DNA of 64,000 nucleotides. Origin: Bacteroidota bacterium (lineage in GTDB: Bacteria > Bacteroidota > Bacteroidia > NS11-12g > UBA9320). The stretch covers positions 186,001 to 250,000 of the forward strand of contig NVWV01000004.1 of the NCBI GenBank assembly GCA_002746305.1, written 5' to 3'. A model generated the notes under the pieces. The model was not told the DNA's origin. It saw only the letters and a program-made list of their open reading frames with translations, and did not search any database. The position numbers were made by a program, and so were the translations under genes. Every line of letters starts with the position of its first letter. The first letter of the stretch is position 1. Below are positions 9,463-18,784 of this stretch, piece after piece.

Positions 9463-10156
9463 AATACTCAAACATCTGATTTTTATTTTTATTGGAGCCC
9501 TAATATTGAGTGGATGCTCACCTGTTTATATTCCCAATGCTCCGTTTGTGTTTAACAACCAACAGCAAGGAGATTATGAGGTCAACTATAGACAAGGAGC
9601 ATATTCTTCAAATTTACAAGGAGGTTATGCCATCTCTGATAATCTAAATCTTGGTTTAGCCTTAAGTTCTCTATATTCAGCAGAATCGTCTGTAGCAAGC
9701 ACTGTTTATAAAGCAACCAAGGCCTATGATGTAAATATAGTGGCTGGATACTACAACAAATTTACAGCAAAGCATGTTTTTGAGATGAATGCAGGAGTAG
9801 GATCAGTATTTATGAGTGAACCACAAAATATTAAGGACTACTACAAATTCTATGTTCAACCTTCAATAACCTTTGCAGGTACAGAAGGTAGGACAGATAC
9901 AGATTTTACCATGTTAACCCGTCTTGTAGGAACCTCTTTTAGGTCGATAGAAGGTGCCAGTGACACATCGGTATTTCAAGGGTATATTGAACCTGTACTT
10001 AGCTTTAGTGTTGGTAATCAATTTAGATTTAATACACAACTAGGAGTTTCGTTGGGGCTCCAAGAAAACTATTTTAAGCACCATTCCCCATTTATTTTTA
10101 ATATCGGGATAGGGTACACTTTGCCAAGAAAAAGAGAAGAAGCTATCTTACCTTAA
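9455..10156 (+). CDS. Lipoprotein with predicted outer-membrane barrel-like body
   Basis: A 233-residue protein with signal peptide and lipobox 'LILSGC' (Cys about residue 21). The rest is rich in alternating aromatic/glycine strands ('YEVNYRQGAYSSNLQGGYAI', 'NLGLALSSLY', 'FNIGIGYTLP'), suggesting a small beta-barrel or beta-sandwich at the outer membrane. I do not recognise a named family. It follows rfbC by 40 bp and overlaps the convergent DUF1501 gene by 14 bp at the 3' ends, so its terminator must lie inside that gene or be shared. Confidence 0.75.
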   Translation: MIRILKHLIFIFIGALILSGCSPVYIPNAPFVFNNQQQGDYEVNYRQGAYSSNLQGGYAISDNLNLGLALSSLYSAESSVASTVYKATKAYDVNIVAGYYNKFTAKHVFEMNAGVGSVFMSEPQNIKDYYKFYVQPSITFAGTEGRTDTDFTMLTRLVGTSFRSIEGASDTSVFQGYIEPVLSFSVGNQFRFNTQLGVSLGLQENYFKHHSPFIFNIGIGYTLPRKREEAILP

Positions 10157-11726
10157 GCAAGCTTCTGGTTTGAGCAATCATACCATTTTGATACTTACAA
10201 TAATAAGTTCCACTAGGTAGACCCATCGCATCAAAGTTTACTTCATGTGTACCTCTGGGTATTTGACTATTTACTAAAGTAGAAATAGTTTTTCCTTGGG
10301 TATCAATAATCTCTAAGTACACTAAGCCTCCATCTGAATAATATTTGATCGATGTGTGATCCCCAAATGGATTTGGATAATTGGTAACATATGCGTCTCC
10401 AGCTTTTTGGTTTCTCAGTCTTTGAACAGAAGTGGTTTTGCAAGAATCTTCGACTAAATCTAGTTTGTCAAAGTCGTGAAGAAGAACACTATCAGAAGTG
10501 GCTTCATCTAAACAGAACCAATCTTGTAAAATAGTACTATAAATCGACCTGAAATCTGTTTGCATTTCAAGATTGTCATTTGCTGATGCATTGACTGGTA
10601 TGGTTGGATTTGTGCCTGTAATTCCAGATTTTATGTTTTTACCAAACATGAATAATGGAGCAGAGCTACCATGGTCAGTGCCATGACTACCATTACTAAT
10701 AATTCGTCTTCCAAATTCACTAAAGGTCATTCCCAATACACGATCGTCAATCTTCAATTTTTCCAAATCATCCTGAAATGCATTTATTGCTTCAGAAACA
10801 GATTCCAATAAGAAAGAGTGGTACCCAGTCTCATGTCCATCTACAGGGTCCACTTGATTGGCGTGAGTATCAAAGCCTCCCTGTGAAACGATATACACGC
10901 GAGTTTTAAGACCTCCAGCAATTAGTTGAGCAACTATCTTAAGTTGATCCGCTAATCTGTTTCCTTCTGGATATAAAGTAGAAAGATTGGTAGTATTCTC
11001 GGCTACTGATTTTATCTTTTGAGAATATTCGTTTGTTTGTCTTGCAACAGTTCTCACATAACCTAATTCCTTTCCAGCCCAAGTATTAGGAACATCAGGA
11101 TAGGTGCCAGTTAGCAACTGATAATAATTAGTTGGATTAGAAATGGCAAACCCCATATTTACAGCAAGACCTTGACATACTTGAGAGACCACCGATCCGA
11201 TTTGAATAGCTAATGGATCTTCCATATCTTCATTAGGGAATCCATTTGGATAATTTGGCCATTCCTCAGAAAGATATCTTCCAAGCCATCCGCTTTCCAA
11301 AACTTCATCAGAATCAGCTCCTGTCATCCAAATATCGGTAGACCTAAAGTGAGAATAATTTGGATTTGGATAACCTACAGATTGTAAAATATGCATTTTG
11401 CCGTCATCATACATGTTCTTCATCTTACTCATAGAAGGATGGAGTCCAGTACCGGAGATGCCATTTAGTGGGAGTACCTTATTTTCAGGAATTAAAACAT
11501 CTGGCCGAGCAGTTGATAAATTGGCATATTGATCAAGAGGAATTAAGGTGTTTAAACCGTCATTTCCTCCATTCAGTTGTACCAAAACAAGAACATTGTC
11601 TGTAGCCGTAAAATCTTCAGCTTCAGCTCCCATTAACTTTCCATAGGCACGAATAGGCTGACCATTTATTGCAAATGGTAACAACGACATTGGTGCTACT
11701 CTTTTTAAAAAATCTCTTCTTTTCAT
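10143..11726 (-). CDS. DUF1501 protein with Tat-like signal and T9SS type A C-terminal domain
   Basis: A 527-residue exported protein of the DUF1501 family (sulfatase/alkaline-phosphatase-like fold, function unknown). The N-terminus 'KRRDFLKR' fits a twin-arginine motif, followed by a short hydrophobic stretch. Family motifs: 'LVLVQLNGGNDGLNTLIP', 'SVGYPNPNYSHFRSTDIW', 'GGFDTHANQ', 'GSHGTDHGSSAPLFMFG'. The last ~85 residues form a T9SS type A sorting domain ('NYPNPFGDHTSIKYYSDGG', 'LPSGTYYCKYQNG'). It lies 13 bp downstream of the DUF1800 gene. The DUF1800-DUF1501 pair recurs in many bacteria and the two products presumably work together. Confidence 0.9.
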   Translation of the reverse strand: MKRRDFLKRVAPMSLLPFAINGQPIRAYGKLMGAEAEDFTATDNVLVLVQLNGGNDGLNTLIPLDQYANLSTARPDVLIPENKVLPLNGISGTGLHPSMSKMKNMYDDGKMHILQSVGYPNPNYSHFRSTDIWMTGADSDEVLESGWLGRYLSEEWPNYPNGFPNEDMEDPLAIQIGSVVSQVCQGLAVNMGFAISNPTNYYQLLTGTYPDVPNTWAGKELGYVRTVARQTNEYSQKIKSVAENTTNLSTLYPEGNRLADQLKIVAQLIAGGLKTRVYIVSQGGFDTHANQVDPVDGHETGYHSFLLESVSEAINAFQDDLEKLKIDDRVLGMTFSEFGRRIISNGSHGTDHGSSAPLFMFGKNIKSGITGTNPTIPVNASANDNLEMQTDFRSIYSTILQDWFCLDEATSDSVLLHDFDKLDLVEDSCKTTSVQRLRNQKAGDAYVTNYPNPFGDHTSIKYYSDGGLVYLEIIDTQGKTISTLVNSQIPRGTHEVNFDAMGLPSGTYYCKYQNGMIAQTRSLLKVR

Positions 11727-11739
11727 TTTTTACTTTTTT

Positions 11740-13335
11740 TTATGAAAGTTGAAACTCCCCTAAGTTCATTAAATATTTTATCAAATAAATAAGTCTAAGA
11801 CCTACTATATTTTGTTTAGTTGTATTACTCTGATCTGAGATATAATCATCCCAAGCTTCAGTCCAATATGAATCGTTCAATTGACCAGATAGTAGAATCG
11901 TCTTCATATAGTCCTTTTGAGATTGCTCAACAGGGATAGTATGAAGCAATTCAAGCATGTCATCTATAAGTTGACCAGGATTGCCAGGATTATCAAACTT
12001 TTTGGTGAATAGTAGTGGATCAATTCTAAGACTGAAAGTTCCTAAATTATATCCGGAGGATATCATTATATCAGTAATCTTGTTTCTATTGGGTAACGTA
12101 TCGCTGTTTACCCATAACTCGTGATACTGAGGGATTTGGTAGTAAGCAGGCCAACCTGCAACACTAGGAGGATCCCCAAGTTCTTGTTGTTGTAACGCAC
12201 TAGCATACAACATATAATACCAACCTCTGTACTGATCCACATAACTTGCTGAGTTTGGAAATTGTACGTCAAATGTGCGACAAAGTCCAAAGGTGAAATC
12301 TGCAGGGCTCTTAAGTATAGCACCTCTATTTGCAACATCAAAGAAGTGAGCACTTTTAAATAAAGCTTCAAGTACTGGTTTTATTTCATAATTTCCATTT
12401 CTAAAAATAGTAGCGAGAGGTATTATAACATTGGTCTCAGTTGTTTCATCAATATCATAGTAAACAAACCATCGATATAGTTTTCTCATCATGTGCTTTG
12501 ATACCTCATTTTGATTAAAAATCATGTTAATCAAATCATCAACTTCATCTGCACCTTGAGGACCTGTTTTTCCTGTAATAGTTGTGCCTCCGTAAAACGA
12601 AGAGAAGACCTTATCTGTGGTGTCATGCCTATTCTCCTGAAAGTAAACATTGCCGTTAGTCTTGTCTATTCTCCAACCCGTTAGTACTTTAGCCCCTGCA
12701 ATTACATCGGCCTCAGTATAGTTTGAATCAGGACCTTTACCAAGTGTAAATAGCTCTTGCACTTCTCTGGAGTAGTTCTCATCAGGTGCTGTTTTAGTGT
12801 TTTTCTCTCCATTTAGAAAGATAAGCATTGCAGGGTCAAGCGTAATATCTTTAACTAAAGTTTTAAAATTTTTGAGACAATTTGAACGTAATAAACTGAG
12901 GTACTGATAACCGAAATTTGGCCAATTGTATACATCTCCTTGGGTTGAGAAATGATTATGCCAAAACAAAACCATTTTTTCTCGAATGGTTCTATCGTGA
13001 TTAATAATCTCGCCAGTCCACCACTGTTTAAAAGAACCCATTCTAACACCATTTAATGAACCATTGTAGTCATTAACCCAAGTTTGCCCAGGAGCAATAT
13101 TAGGGTCAGCGGTGTTGTCATTGTAGCTATTGATAGGAGGAGATGGGACCGAGTAATCGATATTTAATACCTCGTCCACAGCTTGTGTTAGGCTTCTCCC
13201 TTTGAAATAGTCTAAATTCTCTTTTGTAGGACCAAAATGAACTCTTTTTAGTAAATGTAATACAGCTGCTGAATCCCAAGAACCAGTATATGGTTCTAAA
13301 CCCGCATTTGTTCTTGCTTTTGTCGTAGTTGCCAT
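11740..13335 (-). CDS. DUF1800 family protein
   Basis: A 531-residue DUF1800 protein, function unknown. Typical motifs are 'AAVLHLLKRVHFGPT' near the start, 'REKMVLFWHNHFSTQGDVYN', 'NYSREVQELFTLGKG' and 'DPPSVAGWPAYYQIP'. No signal peptide is visible at the ATG used here ('MATTTKARTNAGL'), although the family is often exported. It is upstream of and presumably co-transcribed with the DUF1501 gene, 13 bp apart. The pair is conserved, but its biochemical role is not established. Confidence 0.9.
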   Translation of the reverse strand: MATTTKARTNAGLEPYTGSWDSAAVLHLLKRVHFGPTKENLDYFKGRSLTQAVDEVLNIDYSVPSPPINSYNDNTADPNIAPGQTWVNDYNGSLNGVRMGSFKQWWTGEIINHDRTIREKMVLFWHNHFSTQGDVYNWPNFGYQYLSLLRSNCLKNFKTLVKDITLDPAMLIFLNGEKNTKTAPDENYSREVQELFTLGKGPDSNYTEADVIAGAKVLTGWRIDKTNGNVYFQENRHDTTDKVFSSFYGGTTITGKTGPQGADEVDDLINMIFNQNEVSKHMMRKLYRWFVYYDIDETTETNVIIPLATIFRNGNYEIKPVLEALFKSAHFFDVANRGAILKSPADFTFGLCRTFDVQFPNSASYVDQYRGWYYMLYASALQQQELGDPPSVAGWPAYYQIPQYHELWVNSDTLPNRNKITDIMISSGYNLGTFSLRIDPLLFTKKFDNPGNPGQLIDDMLELLHTIPVEQSQKDYMKTILLSGQLNDSYWTEAWDDYISDQSNTTKQNIVGLRLIYLIKYLMNLGEFQLS

Positions 13336-13390
13336 TTTTATATCTTATTAGTCTGATGCTTTTTTAAAAGGTTGCATCAAAACCTTAATA

Positions 13391-13987
13391 TTATTTGCCA
13401 AATAGTTTACCAAGCAGACCTCCAATGCCAGTGGATTCGCTGCTTTTATTTCCGTTCAATCCTCCAACTACACTTAGAATGTCTCCTAAGTCTAAGCTAG
13501 TTGATTTATCTGCTTGCTGAGTCATTCCCCCAAGAAGATTCGTTATAGTGCTTATGTCAAATCCTGAATTGGATTGTCTTTTTTGTTTACCTAAATAACC
13601 TAATACAAGTGGTGCAGCGATCTTTAGAAGGTTTGATATCTGAGAAGAGTCAAGACCCGTCTTAGCACTTAAACCTTGTTCAATAACAGGTTGGTTTCCA
13701 CCTAATATATGTTTCAGAATTCCTTCACCAGAACCATTATTGAAATTACCTGCAAAGCCTACAACATCATCTAAGATACTACCGTCGTGATCACTATCTA
13801 AGGCCCCCAGTAAACCTTGAGCCCCTTCCTGAGATTGTGTGTTGTTTGCCATTGCACCCAAAAGTGTTGGGATAATACCACCAAGAGCTTGAGAGGTCTG
13901 GTCTTCGGAAACACCAACTTGTTTTGAGATGGCTTGAATTCCTTGTGGTCCAACTTGGGCAAGTAGTTGGTTCAATATGTCATTCAT
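13391..13987 (-). CDS. DUF937 family protein
   Basis: A 198-residue DUF937 (YidB-like) protein of unknown role. It starts 'MNDILNQLLAQVGPQGIQA' and shows the glycine-rich 'ALGGIIPTLLGAMANNTQ', 'LDSDHDGSILDDVVGFAG' and 'LLKIAAPLVLGYLGKQKR' blocks; the tail is 'GIGGLLGKLFGK'. There is no signal peptide and it is probably cytoplasmic. It sits between the DUF1800 gene (55 bp downstream) and the DUF819 gene (43 bp upstream) on the same strand. Confidence 0.85.
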   Translation of the reverse strand: MNDILNQLLAQVGPQGIQAISKQVGVSEDQTSQALGGIIPTLLGAMANNTQSQEGAQGLLGALDSDHDGSILDDVVGFAGNFNNGSGEGILKHILGGNQPVIEQGLSAKTGLDSSQISNLLKIAAPLVLGYLGKQKRQSNSGFDISTITNLLGGMTQQADKSTSLDLGDILSVVGGLNGNKSSESTGIGGLLGKLFGK

Positions 13988-14030
13988 AATTTCGGTTCAA
14001 TATAAGTAAAAATTAATAATTTCTTGAAAT

Positions 14031-15377
14031 CTAAGGAGATACAGTCTGCATTAAAAGGGTACAAAGTATAGCTCCTACGGTACCAACGGCATATCCGAAA
14101 ACAGCTAATAAAACTCCGACTGTTGCAAGTGAAGGATGGAAAGCAGAAGCAACAATAGGGGCAGACGCAGCTCCACCAACATTTGCTTGGCTACCTACCG
14201 CTAGGAAGAAATAAGGTGCTTTTATTAATTTAGCTACTACTACAAGCAATAAAGCATGAAAAGCCATCCAAATTAACCCAATAGCAACTAATCCAATGTT
14301 ATCAAAGATTAGCATAAGGTCCATTTTCATTCCAATGGTAGCCACTAATATGTATATAAAGACTCCTCCAAATTTACTAGCACCAGCACCTTCCATTTTT
14401 CGTGCTCTTGTAAATGAAAGTATGATTGAAATAATGGTAGCAATACTGATCATCCAGAAAAAGCTACTTCCTAAAAAGGTGAAAGTATTTCGAATCATAG
14501 GGCTGGAAATATCTTGGACAATCTTAGTGAAATATGGAGCCAATAAGTTTGCACTAAAATGAGACAGTCCCACTGTTCCAAAACCAATTGCGACTAGTAT
14601 CATCATGTCTGTGAGACTTGGATTACGTTCGACCTCAGCACTAAATTTAGAAACTTTATTTTTTAGTTCCTCAATCGCAGATGTATCCGAATTAAGCCAT
14701 TTATCAATCTTGGCTGATTTGCCGATTCCTATTAATAAAATTGCCATCCAAATATTGGCAACTACGATATCAACAAAAACCATACTTCCATATAGTTTTT
14801 GGTTATACCCATATATTTCGAGCATGGCTGTCTGGTTTGCTCCTCCTCCAATCCAACTTCCCGCTAGGGTGGATAATCCTCTCCATACTGCATCTGGTCC
14901 TGCTCCACTTAAGGTCTCTGGGTGTATAATGGATATAATAAAGACTGCAATAGGTCCACCCAAAATAATTCCGACTGTTCCTGTGAGAAACATAATTAAT
15001 GCTTTTGGTCCAAGATTAAATACTGCTTTAAGGTCAAGACTTAGAGTCATAAGAACCAAAGCTGCAGGTAATAGAAACCTGCTGGCCACATAGTATAGGC
15101 TTGATTTATGATGAATTACAGTGCCAGAGTCATTTGCTATAGTGTCCCATTCTGGTGCAATTACACCAATTGTTGTAAGAATGGCAGGAATAAGGTAGGC
15201 CATAAAAAGAGATGGAACTATCTTGTAAAATTTATGCCATCCACCTGTTTTTTTATTACTTGTGTAAAAAATAGCACCAAGAGCAATTACAAGTAAACCA
15301 AAAACAACTGTGTCTTGAGTAATGATTGGTTCAGGAGCTAATTTTTCAATTTCTTCTAAATTGAGTAAGGCTAGCAT
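14031..15377 (-). CDS. DUF819 family integral membrane protein
   Basis: A polytopic membrane protein of the DUF819 (YjcL-like) family with about ten hydrophobic segments, e.g. 'VFGLLVIALGAIFYTS' and 'LMFLTGTVGIILGGPIAVF'-type stretches. The conserved 'WIGGGANQTAMLEIYG' and 'GSQANVGGAASAPIVASAFH' blocks resemble the repeated GGxxN signatures of sodium-coupled carboxylate transporters. The substrate is unknown. I chose ATG at 15377 ('MLALLNLEEIEKL') rather than the upstream ATG at 15440, because the latter would overlap the DUF6089 gene by 62 bp whereas 15377 lies 1 bp after its stop. The two are likely one operon. Confidence 0.85.
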   Translation of the reverse strand: MLALLNLEEIEKLAPEPIITQDTVVFGLLVIALGAIFYTSNKKTGGWHKFYKIVPSLFMAYLIPAILTTIGVIAPEWDTIANDSGTVIHHKSSLYYVASRFLLPAALVLMTLSLDLKAVFNLGPKALIMFLTGTVGIILGGPIAVFIISIIHPETLSGAGPDAVWRGLSTLAGSWIGGGANQTAMLEIYGYNQKLYGSMVFVDIVVANIWMAILLIGIGKSAKIDKWLNSDTSAIEELKNKVSKFSAEVERNPSLTDMMILVAIGFGTVGLSHFSANLLAPYFTKIVQDISSPMIRNTFTFLGSSFFWMISIATIISIILSFTRARKMEGAGASKFGGVFIYILVATIGMKMDLMLIFDNIGLVAIGLIWMAFHALLLVVVAKLIKAPYFFLAVGSQANVGGAASAPIVASAFHPSLATVGVLLAVFGYAVGTVGAILCTLLMQTVSP

Positions 15378-15378
15378 A

Positions 15379-16326
15379 TTATCTAAATAATCTAACTTTT
15401 CTACGTTTCCCTTTTCTACTAATCTTGGGTAAGGAACCATTGGATCTTATCCAGCTGTTTCCAAATGAGCAACTAGTGTTGTAATTTCCTCCTGCTCCTC
15501 TACCTAATGGTATTTCTAGACGAAGCCCCATTAAGAAATAATTGTCGGAGCGGTCTGGATTTCCTCTTTCGAATCCAATTCGACCGACGCCCCCTTCTCC
15601 ATTATTCGAAGGGTCAGCAAAATGTGCAGCTGCATCTCCAGATTTAGCTCTTATGAGTTCTTTGTCAAAATATTCAGTTGAAACATCATCCAAATAATCA
15701 GTAAAAGATTTTCTCATTGAAATATCGAATCCAAGCATCATGCCATTTCTCAAGTAAAATTTCTTTCCAATACCAAATGGTATTACTGGTGAATATGACT
15801 TGTAAGGTTTATGCGTAGGGTCAAGGTTTTGTCCTTCTGTACCAAATGGTCTTAGTTCATACCAAATTCCATTCAGCTCAGCCATTGGTCTAAAGAAAGT
15901 TAATCCTCCACCTAGGTTAAAATAGAAACCTCTTAAAGCACCAGAATTTTGAGGGAAAGTATATTCAGCCTTTATGGCAACTTCAACAATATCTGTTCTC
16001 ACATGAAGGTTTCTGAATTTTCGATCCCAGTCAGTTTCTGCATCATCGGCAGAAAGGCGACTATAGAAAGCACTAAGTCCAATACTGAATCCTTTGGGTC
16101 TATGGTATTGAAATCCTACACCAAAGGCATAACGGATATCTTTTAAATCAATATCAGATGGATCGTTAGACCCATAAAAATTCTTGCCACCTAAATCACT
16201 TAGAAAGGTAGCAGAAGATAGCATTAGTTGTGTAGACCAATAGGGCCTTTGAGTAGATCTTCGTCTCTGAGCGGAACTTGTTGTTATAAATCCAATAACA
16301 AATACAAGTAGAATAGCTTTTCTCAT
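15379..16326 (-). CDS. DUF6089-like outer-membrane beta-barrel protein
   Basis: A 315-residue outer-membrane protein. The signal peptide ends near 'VIGFITTSSAQ'. Body features: 'LSSATFLSDLGGKNFYGSND', 'YAFGVGFQYHRPKGFSIGLS', 'FYFNLGGGLTFFRPMA' and a terminal strand 'FLMGLRLEIPLGRG', all typical of the DUF6089/OmpA-like barrel group of Bacteroidota. It ends in a basic tail ('KGKRRKVRLFR'). It is first of a likely two-gene unit with the DUF819 gene, with a candidate promoter -7 box about 30 bp upstream. Function unknown. Confidence 0.8.
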   Translation of the reverse strand: MRKAILLVFVIGFITTSSAQRRRSTQRPYWSTQLMLSSATFLSDLGGKNFYGSNDPSDIDLKDIRYAFGVGFQYHRPKGFSIGLSAFYSRLSADDAETDWDRKFRNLHVRTDIVEVAIKAEYTFPQNSGALRGFYFNLGGGLTFFRPMAELNGIWYELRPFGTEGQNLDPTHKPYKSYSPVIPFGIGKKFYLRNGMMLGFDISMRKSFTDYLDDVSTEYFDKELIRAKSGDAAAHFADPSNNGEGGVGRIGFERGNPDRSDNYFLMGLRLEIPLGRGAGGNYNTSCSFGNSWIRSNGSLPKISRKGKRRKVRLFR

Positions 16327-16356
16327 TCGGTTTCAAAAATATAGTAGTAGTTCTGA

Positions 16357-16364
16357 CAAACATA
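16357..16364 (-). promoter_or_regulatory. Candidate -7 promoter box (TATGTTTG) for the DUF6089 gene
   Basis: On the minus strand TATGTTTG matches the Bacteroidota -7 consensus TAnnTTTG and lies 31 bp before the ATG at 16326. No good -33 TTG is found at the usual 17-23 nt, so the call rests on the -7 box and its position. The rest of the 219-bp gap to 16546 shows nothing else I can name. Confidence 0.35.
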
Positions 16365-16545
16365 CGAAATTTATCACCAAGTTGTTTGTTGTGTTCATTT
16401 TGTAGTTCTATGAACTGCTGCCAGTCTAGTTGCTAAGTGTTAGCAGTTTTTATGGATTGCTGAGAAAAGAAGCAGACTCTAGTATTGAATAAAGACTTGC
16501 ATTTTTCAAATACTTAGCGTTAATTTGACACTAACTTATTTTTTT

Positions 16546-18684
16546 ATGAAAAGATCAATAGTTCTAGGGGCATTTTTTGTCCTGTTTTTGACAGACACCA
16601 TTGCACAGTTTAATACTCCAACCATTGATGGGGCGGTTTCTTCTGGTGAGTACGGAACACATACAGACGGCAGTAACCAAAACACCAACGGTTCTACAGT
16701 TTGGTATTGTACATGGGATAATACTAACATTTATTTTGCAGTTTCAGGTGGTTTTAATTCAAGTTCTGATGCTATCTGTGTGTACCTAGATGCAAATCCC
16801 AGTGCTATTGTTAATAGTGGAACTGGTCTCACTTCTGGAACTGGTTATGATGGGGTCACGCCGGATTTACCATTTAGTTCTGATGCTTTCATTTATGTAA
16901 AGTCAGGATACAAGGATAGAAATATCGTTTCTACTGGGTCTTGGTCTAGCAACGGTGGTGCATCTAGTAATATATCAGATTGGGTAAATACGAGTGTAGT
17001 TGAGTTTAGCATACCTTGGTCAAGCTTAGGAGTTTCCTCAAGACCATCTCAGTTCAATTGGTTAGGTTTTGTGTCATATTCTAGTGGATGTTTTGCTCAC
17101 GTGCCAACTGCAAACCCTGGAGGTACATCTCCAGAAATGGTGAGATACTATACCATTGATAATACGAATAATTCTACAGCAGTAAAGCCTTTTTCACAAG
17201 AGAGTTATACTCATATTGGGTCTAATATTACAAGTTTTGGTGCTATTAGCATATACGATTTTACCATGAATACTTCTTCGTCCACTATAACACGAAGTAC
17301 AGGGACATGGGATATTGATGGCGACTTAATTATTAATAATGGTACAATTGATTTTGGTTCAAATGATGTTTCTACTTCCGTAGATAGTAGCATTATTGTT
17401 GAAACTTCTGGAGCCCTTGTACTCAGTAGTTATGGTTCGAGTGTTGATGTGTCAGGGGATTTAGAGAATAATGGAACTTTTACAGCAAATGGTGCTGAGA
17501 TTGTGTTGAATGGTTCTCTTGGTCAGGCTATTAAGGGTAACTTTAGTAGTATCTCAGGTGCTACAAATAATTTAAGTTCATTGCAAATAAATAATTCGAC
17601 AGGAGTTAGTTTGGAAACAAATGTCTTTCTGCGAAAGCCAAATTCTACTTCTGAAACTCTCACTTTAACAGATGGAATTTTGGATCTAAATGGATATACG
17701 TTGGAACTGGATACTGGAATAACTGTTGGAGGGAGTTTTTCATCGTCTAGTATGATAAATGCTACAAGTGGGAATATTAGATGGAGATTAAATAAAACAG
17801 GAACTTATATGGCTCCGATAGGAGGGGCTTCTGTGTATTCTCCATTACAGATTACTTTTAATTCGGGGACTTTTGCTTCTGGGGCCTATATAGATATTGA
17901 TGTTACTGAAGCAAAACATCCATCAAATTCAAGTAGTACAGACTACATTTCAAGATATTGGGATTTGGATCAAAGTAGCATTTCGTCTTTTAGTGCGGAT
18001 ATTTTAATGAATTATTCATCAGGAGATGTCTCAGGAACAGAGTCTCAAATATATGCTGCGAAGTTAACCAGTGGGACTTGGTCAATAAGTTCTGCAAATT
18101 CTACCTCTGGTCAACTAACTTTTTCTGGTGCCACATCATTTTCTAGTTTTACTGGAGGTGCTGTCGGGTCTTTACCCGTAAATCTAATAGACTTCAGAGC
18201 TTCTATTGCCTATGGGGGTATTAATATTAACTGGCAGACAGCTTTAGAACTCAACTGTAGTCATTATAATTTGTTCAAGCGAATAAAAGGAGTTGATGTT
18301 TTTTTAGAGTCAATTGACGGCCATGGAACAGTAAATTCTATTTCAGAGTATTCAGCTTTGGATAAAGAGGTACTTCAGGATAATGTTTATTTCATTCATC
18401 AAGTTGATACTGATGGAGAAGTTGAGGTATTTGGACCTGTTTCGATTCGGTCACAGAAAGTTGCAAATAGGAATATGAAGTTAGTTGGAAGAGTTGTTCA
18501 TATTAATAGTATAAATCCAGCTTCTTTGCGAATAACTAATGTTTCGGGACAGGTATTGGTAGAAGAAAAATTAAAAGTAAATGAAATAGATTTTGAAATT
18601 CCTTCATTTATAAACAACCAAATAGTGTTCATTGAAGCATTGTATCCTAATAACATTGAAGTGCTCAAGGTGCATGTCCGCTAA
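16546..18684 (+). CDS. Secreted CBM9/DOMON-like protein with T9SS-type tail
   Basis: About 712 residues from ATG 16546 ('MKRSIVLGAFFVLFL...TIAQ', a clear signal peptide); the TTG at 16525 would only add seven residues ahead of it. The N-terminal ~200 residues ('PTIDGAVSSGEYG', 'WYCTWDNTNIYFAVSG', 'VVEFSIPWSSLG') resemble CBM9/DOMON-like ligand-binding sandwiches. The middle is Ser/Thr/Asn-rich beta-repeat ('GDLIINNGTIDFGSND', 'SGDLENNGTFTANGA'), as in surface proteins. The C-terminus starts 'SLPVNLIDFRASIAYGGINI' and has a type A-like sorting fold ('LRITNVSGQVLVEE'). It is probably surface-exposed or secreted. Ligand unknown. Confidence 0.8.
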   Translation: MKRSIVLGAFFVLFLTDTIAQFNTPTIDGAVSSGEYGTHTDGSNQNTNGSTVWYCTWDNTNIYFAVSGGFNSSSDAICVYLDANPSAIVNSGTGLTSGTGYDGVTPDLPFSSDAFIYVKSGYKDRNIVSTGSWSSNGGASSNISDWVNTSVVEFSIPWSSLGVSSRPSQFNWLGFVSYSSGCFAHVPTANPGGTSPEMVRYYTIDNTNNSTAVKPFSQESYTHIGSNITSFGAISIYDFTMNTSSSTITRSTGTWDIDGDLIINNGTIDFGSNDVSTSVDSSIIVETSGALVLSSYGSSVDVSGDLENNGTFTANGAEIVLNGSLGQAIKGNFSSISGATNNLSSLQINNSTGVSLETNVFLRKPNSTSETLTLTDGILDLNGYTLELDTGITVGGSFSSSSMINATSGNIRWRLNKTGTYMAPIGGASVYSPLQITFNSGTFASGAYIDIDVTEAKHPSNSSSTDYISRYWDLDQSSISSFSADILMNYSSGDVSGTESQIYAAKLTSGTWSISSANSTSGQLTFSGATSFSSFTGGAVGSLPVNLIDFRASIAYGGININWQTALELNCSHYNLFKRIKGVDVFLESIDGHGTVNSISEYSALDKEVLQDNVYFIHQVDTDGEVEVFGPVSIRSQKVANRNMKLVGRVVHINSINPASLRITNVSGQVLVEEKLKVNEIDFEIPSFINNQIVFIEALYPNNIEVLKVHVR

Positions 18685-18784
18685 ATATGGGCTGTTCTAA
18701 ATAGTGTTTTGTTGTAAACTTAAGTCTAACATATATGTTAATGAAGTGACGAAAATTTAACTTCGCAGCTTTTATTGACACAAG

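Noticed and set aside
14605..15093. 162-residue plus-strand ORF
   Set aside because: Lies opposite the DUF819 gene in hydrophobic-codon shadow; no family likeness or promoter.
16525..16545. TTG start seven codons before the T9SS-type gene
   Set aside because: ATG 16546 begins a standard signal peptide; the extension adds 'MTLTYFF' with no function.
18685..18784. Glycine riboswitch ahead of gcvP
   Set aside because: The gap is only 100 bp and shows none of the conserved GGA/aptamer pairing.
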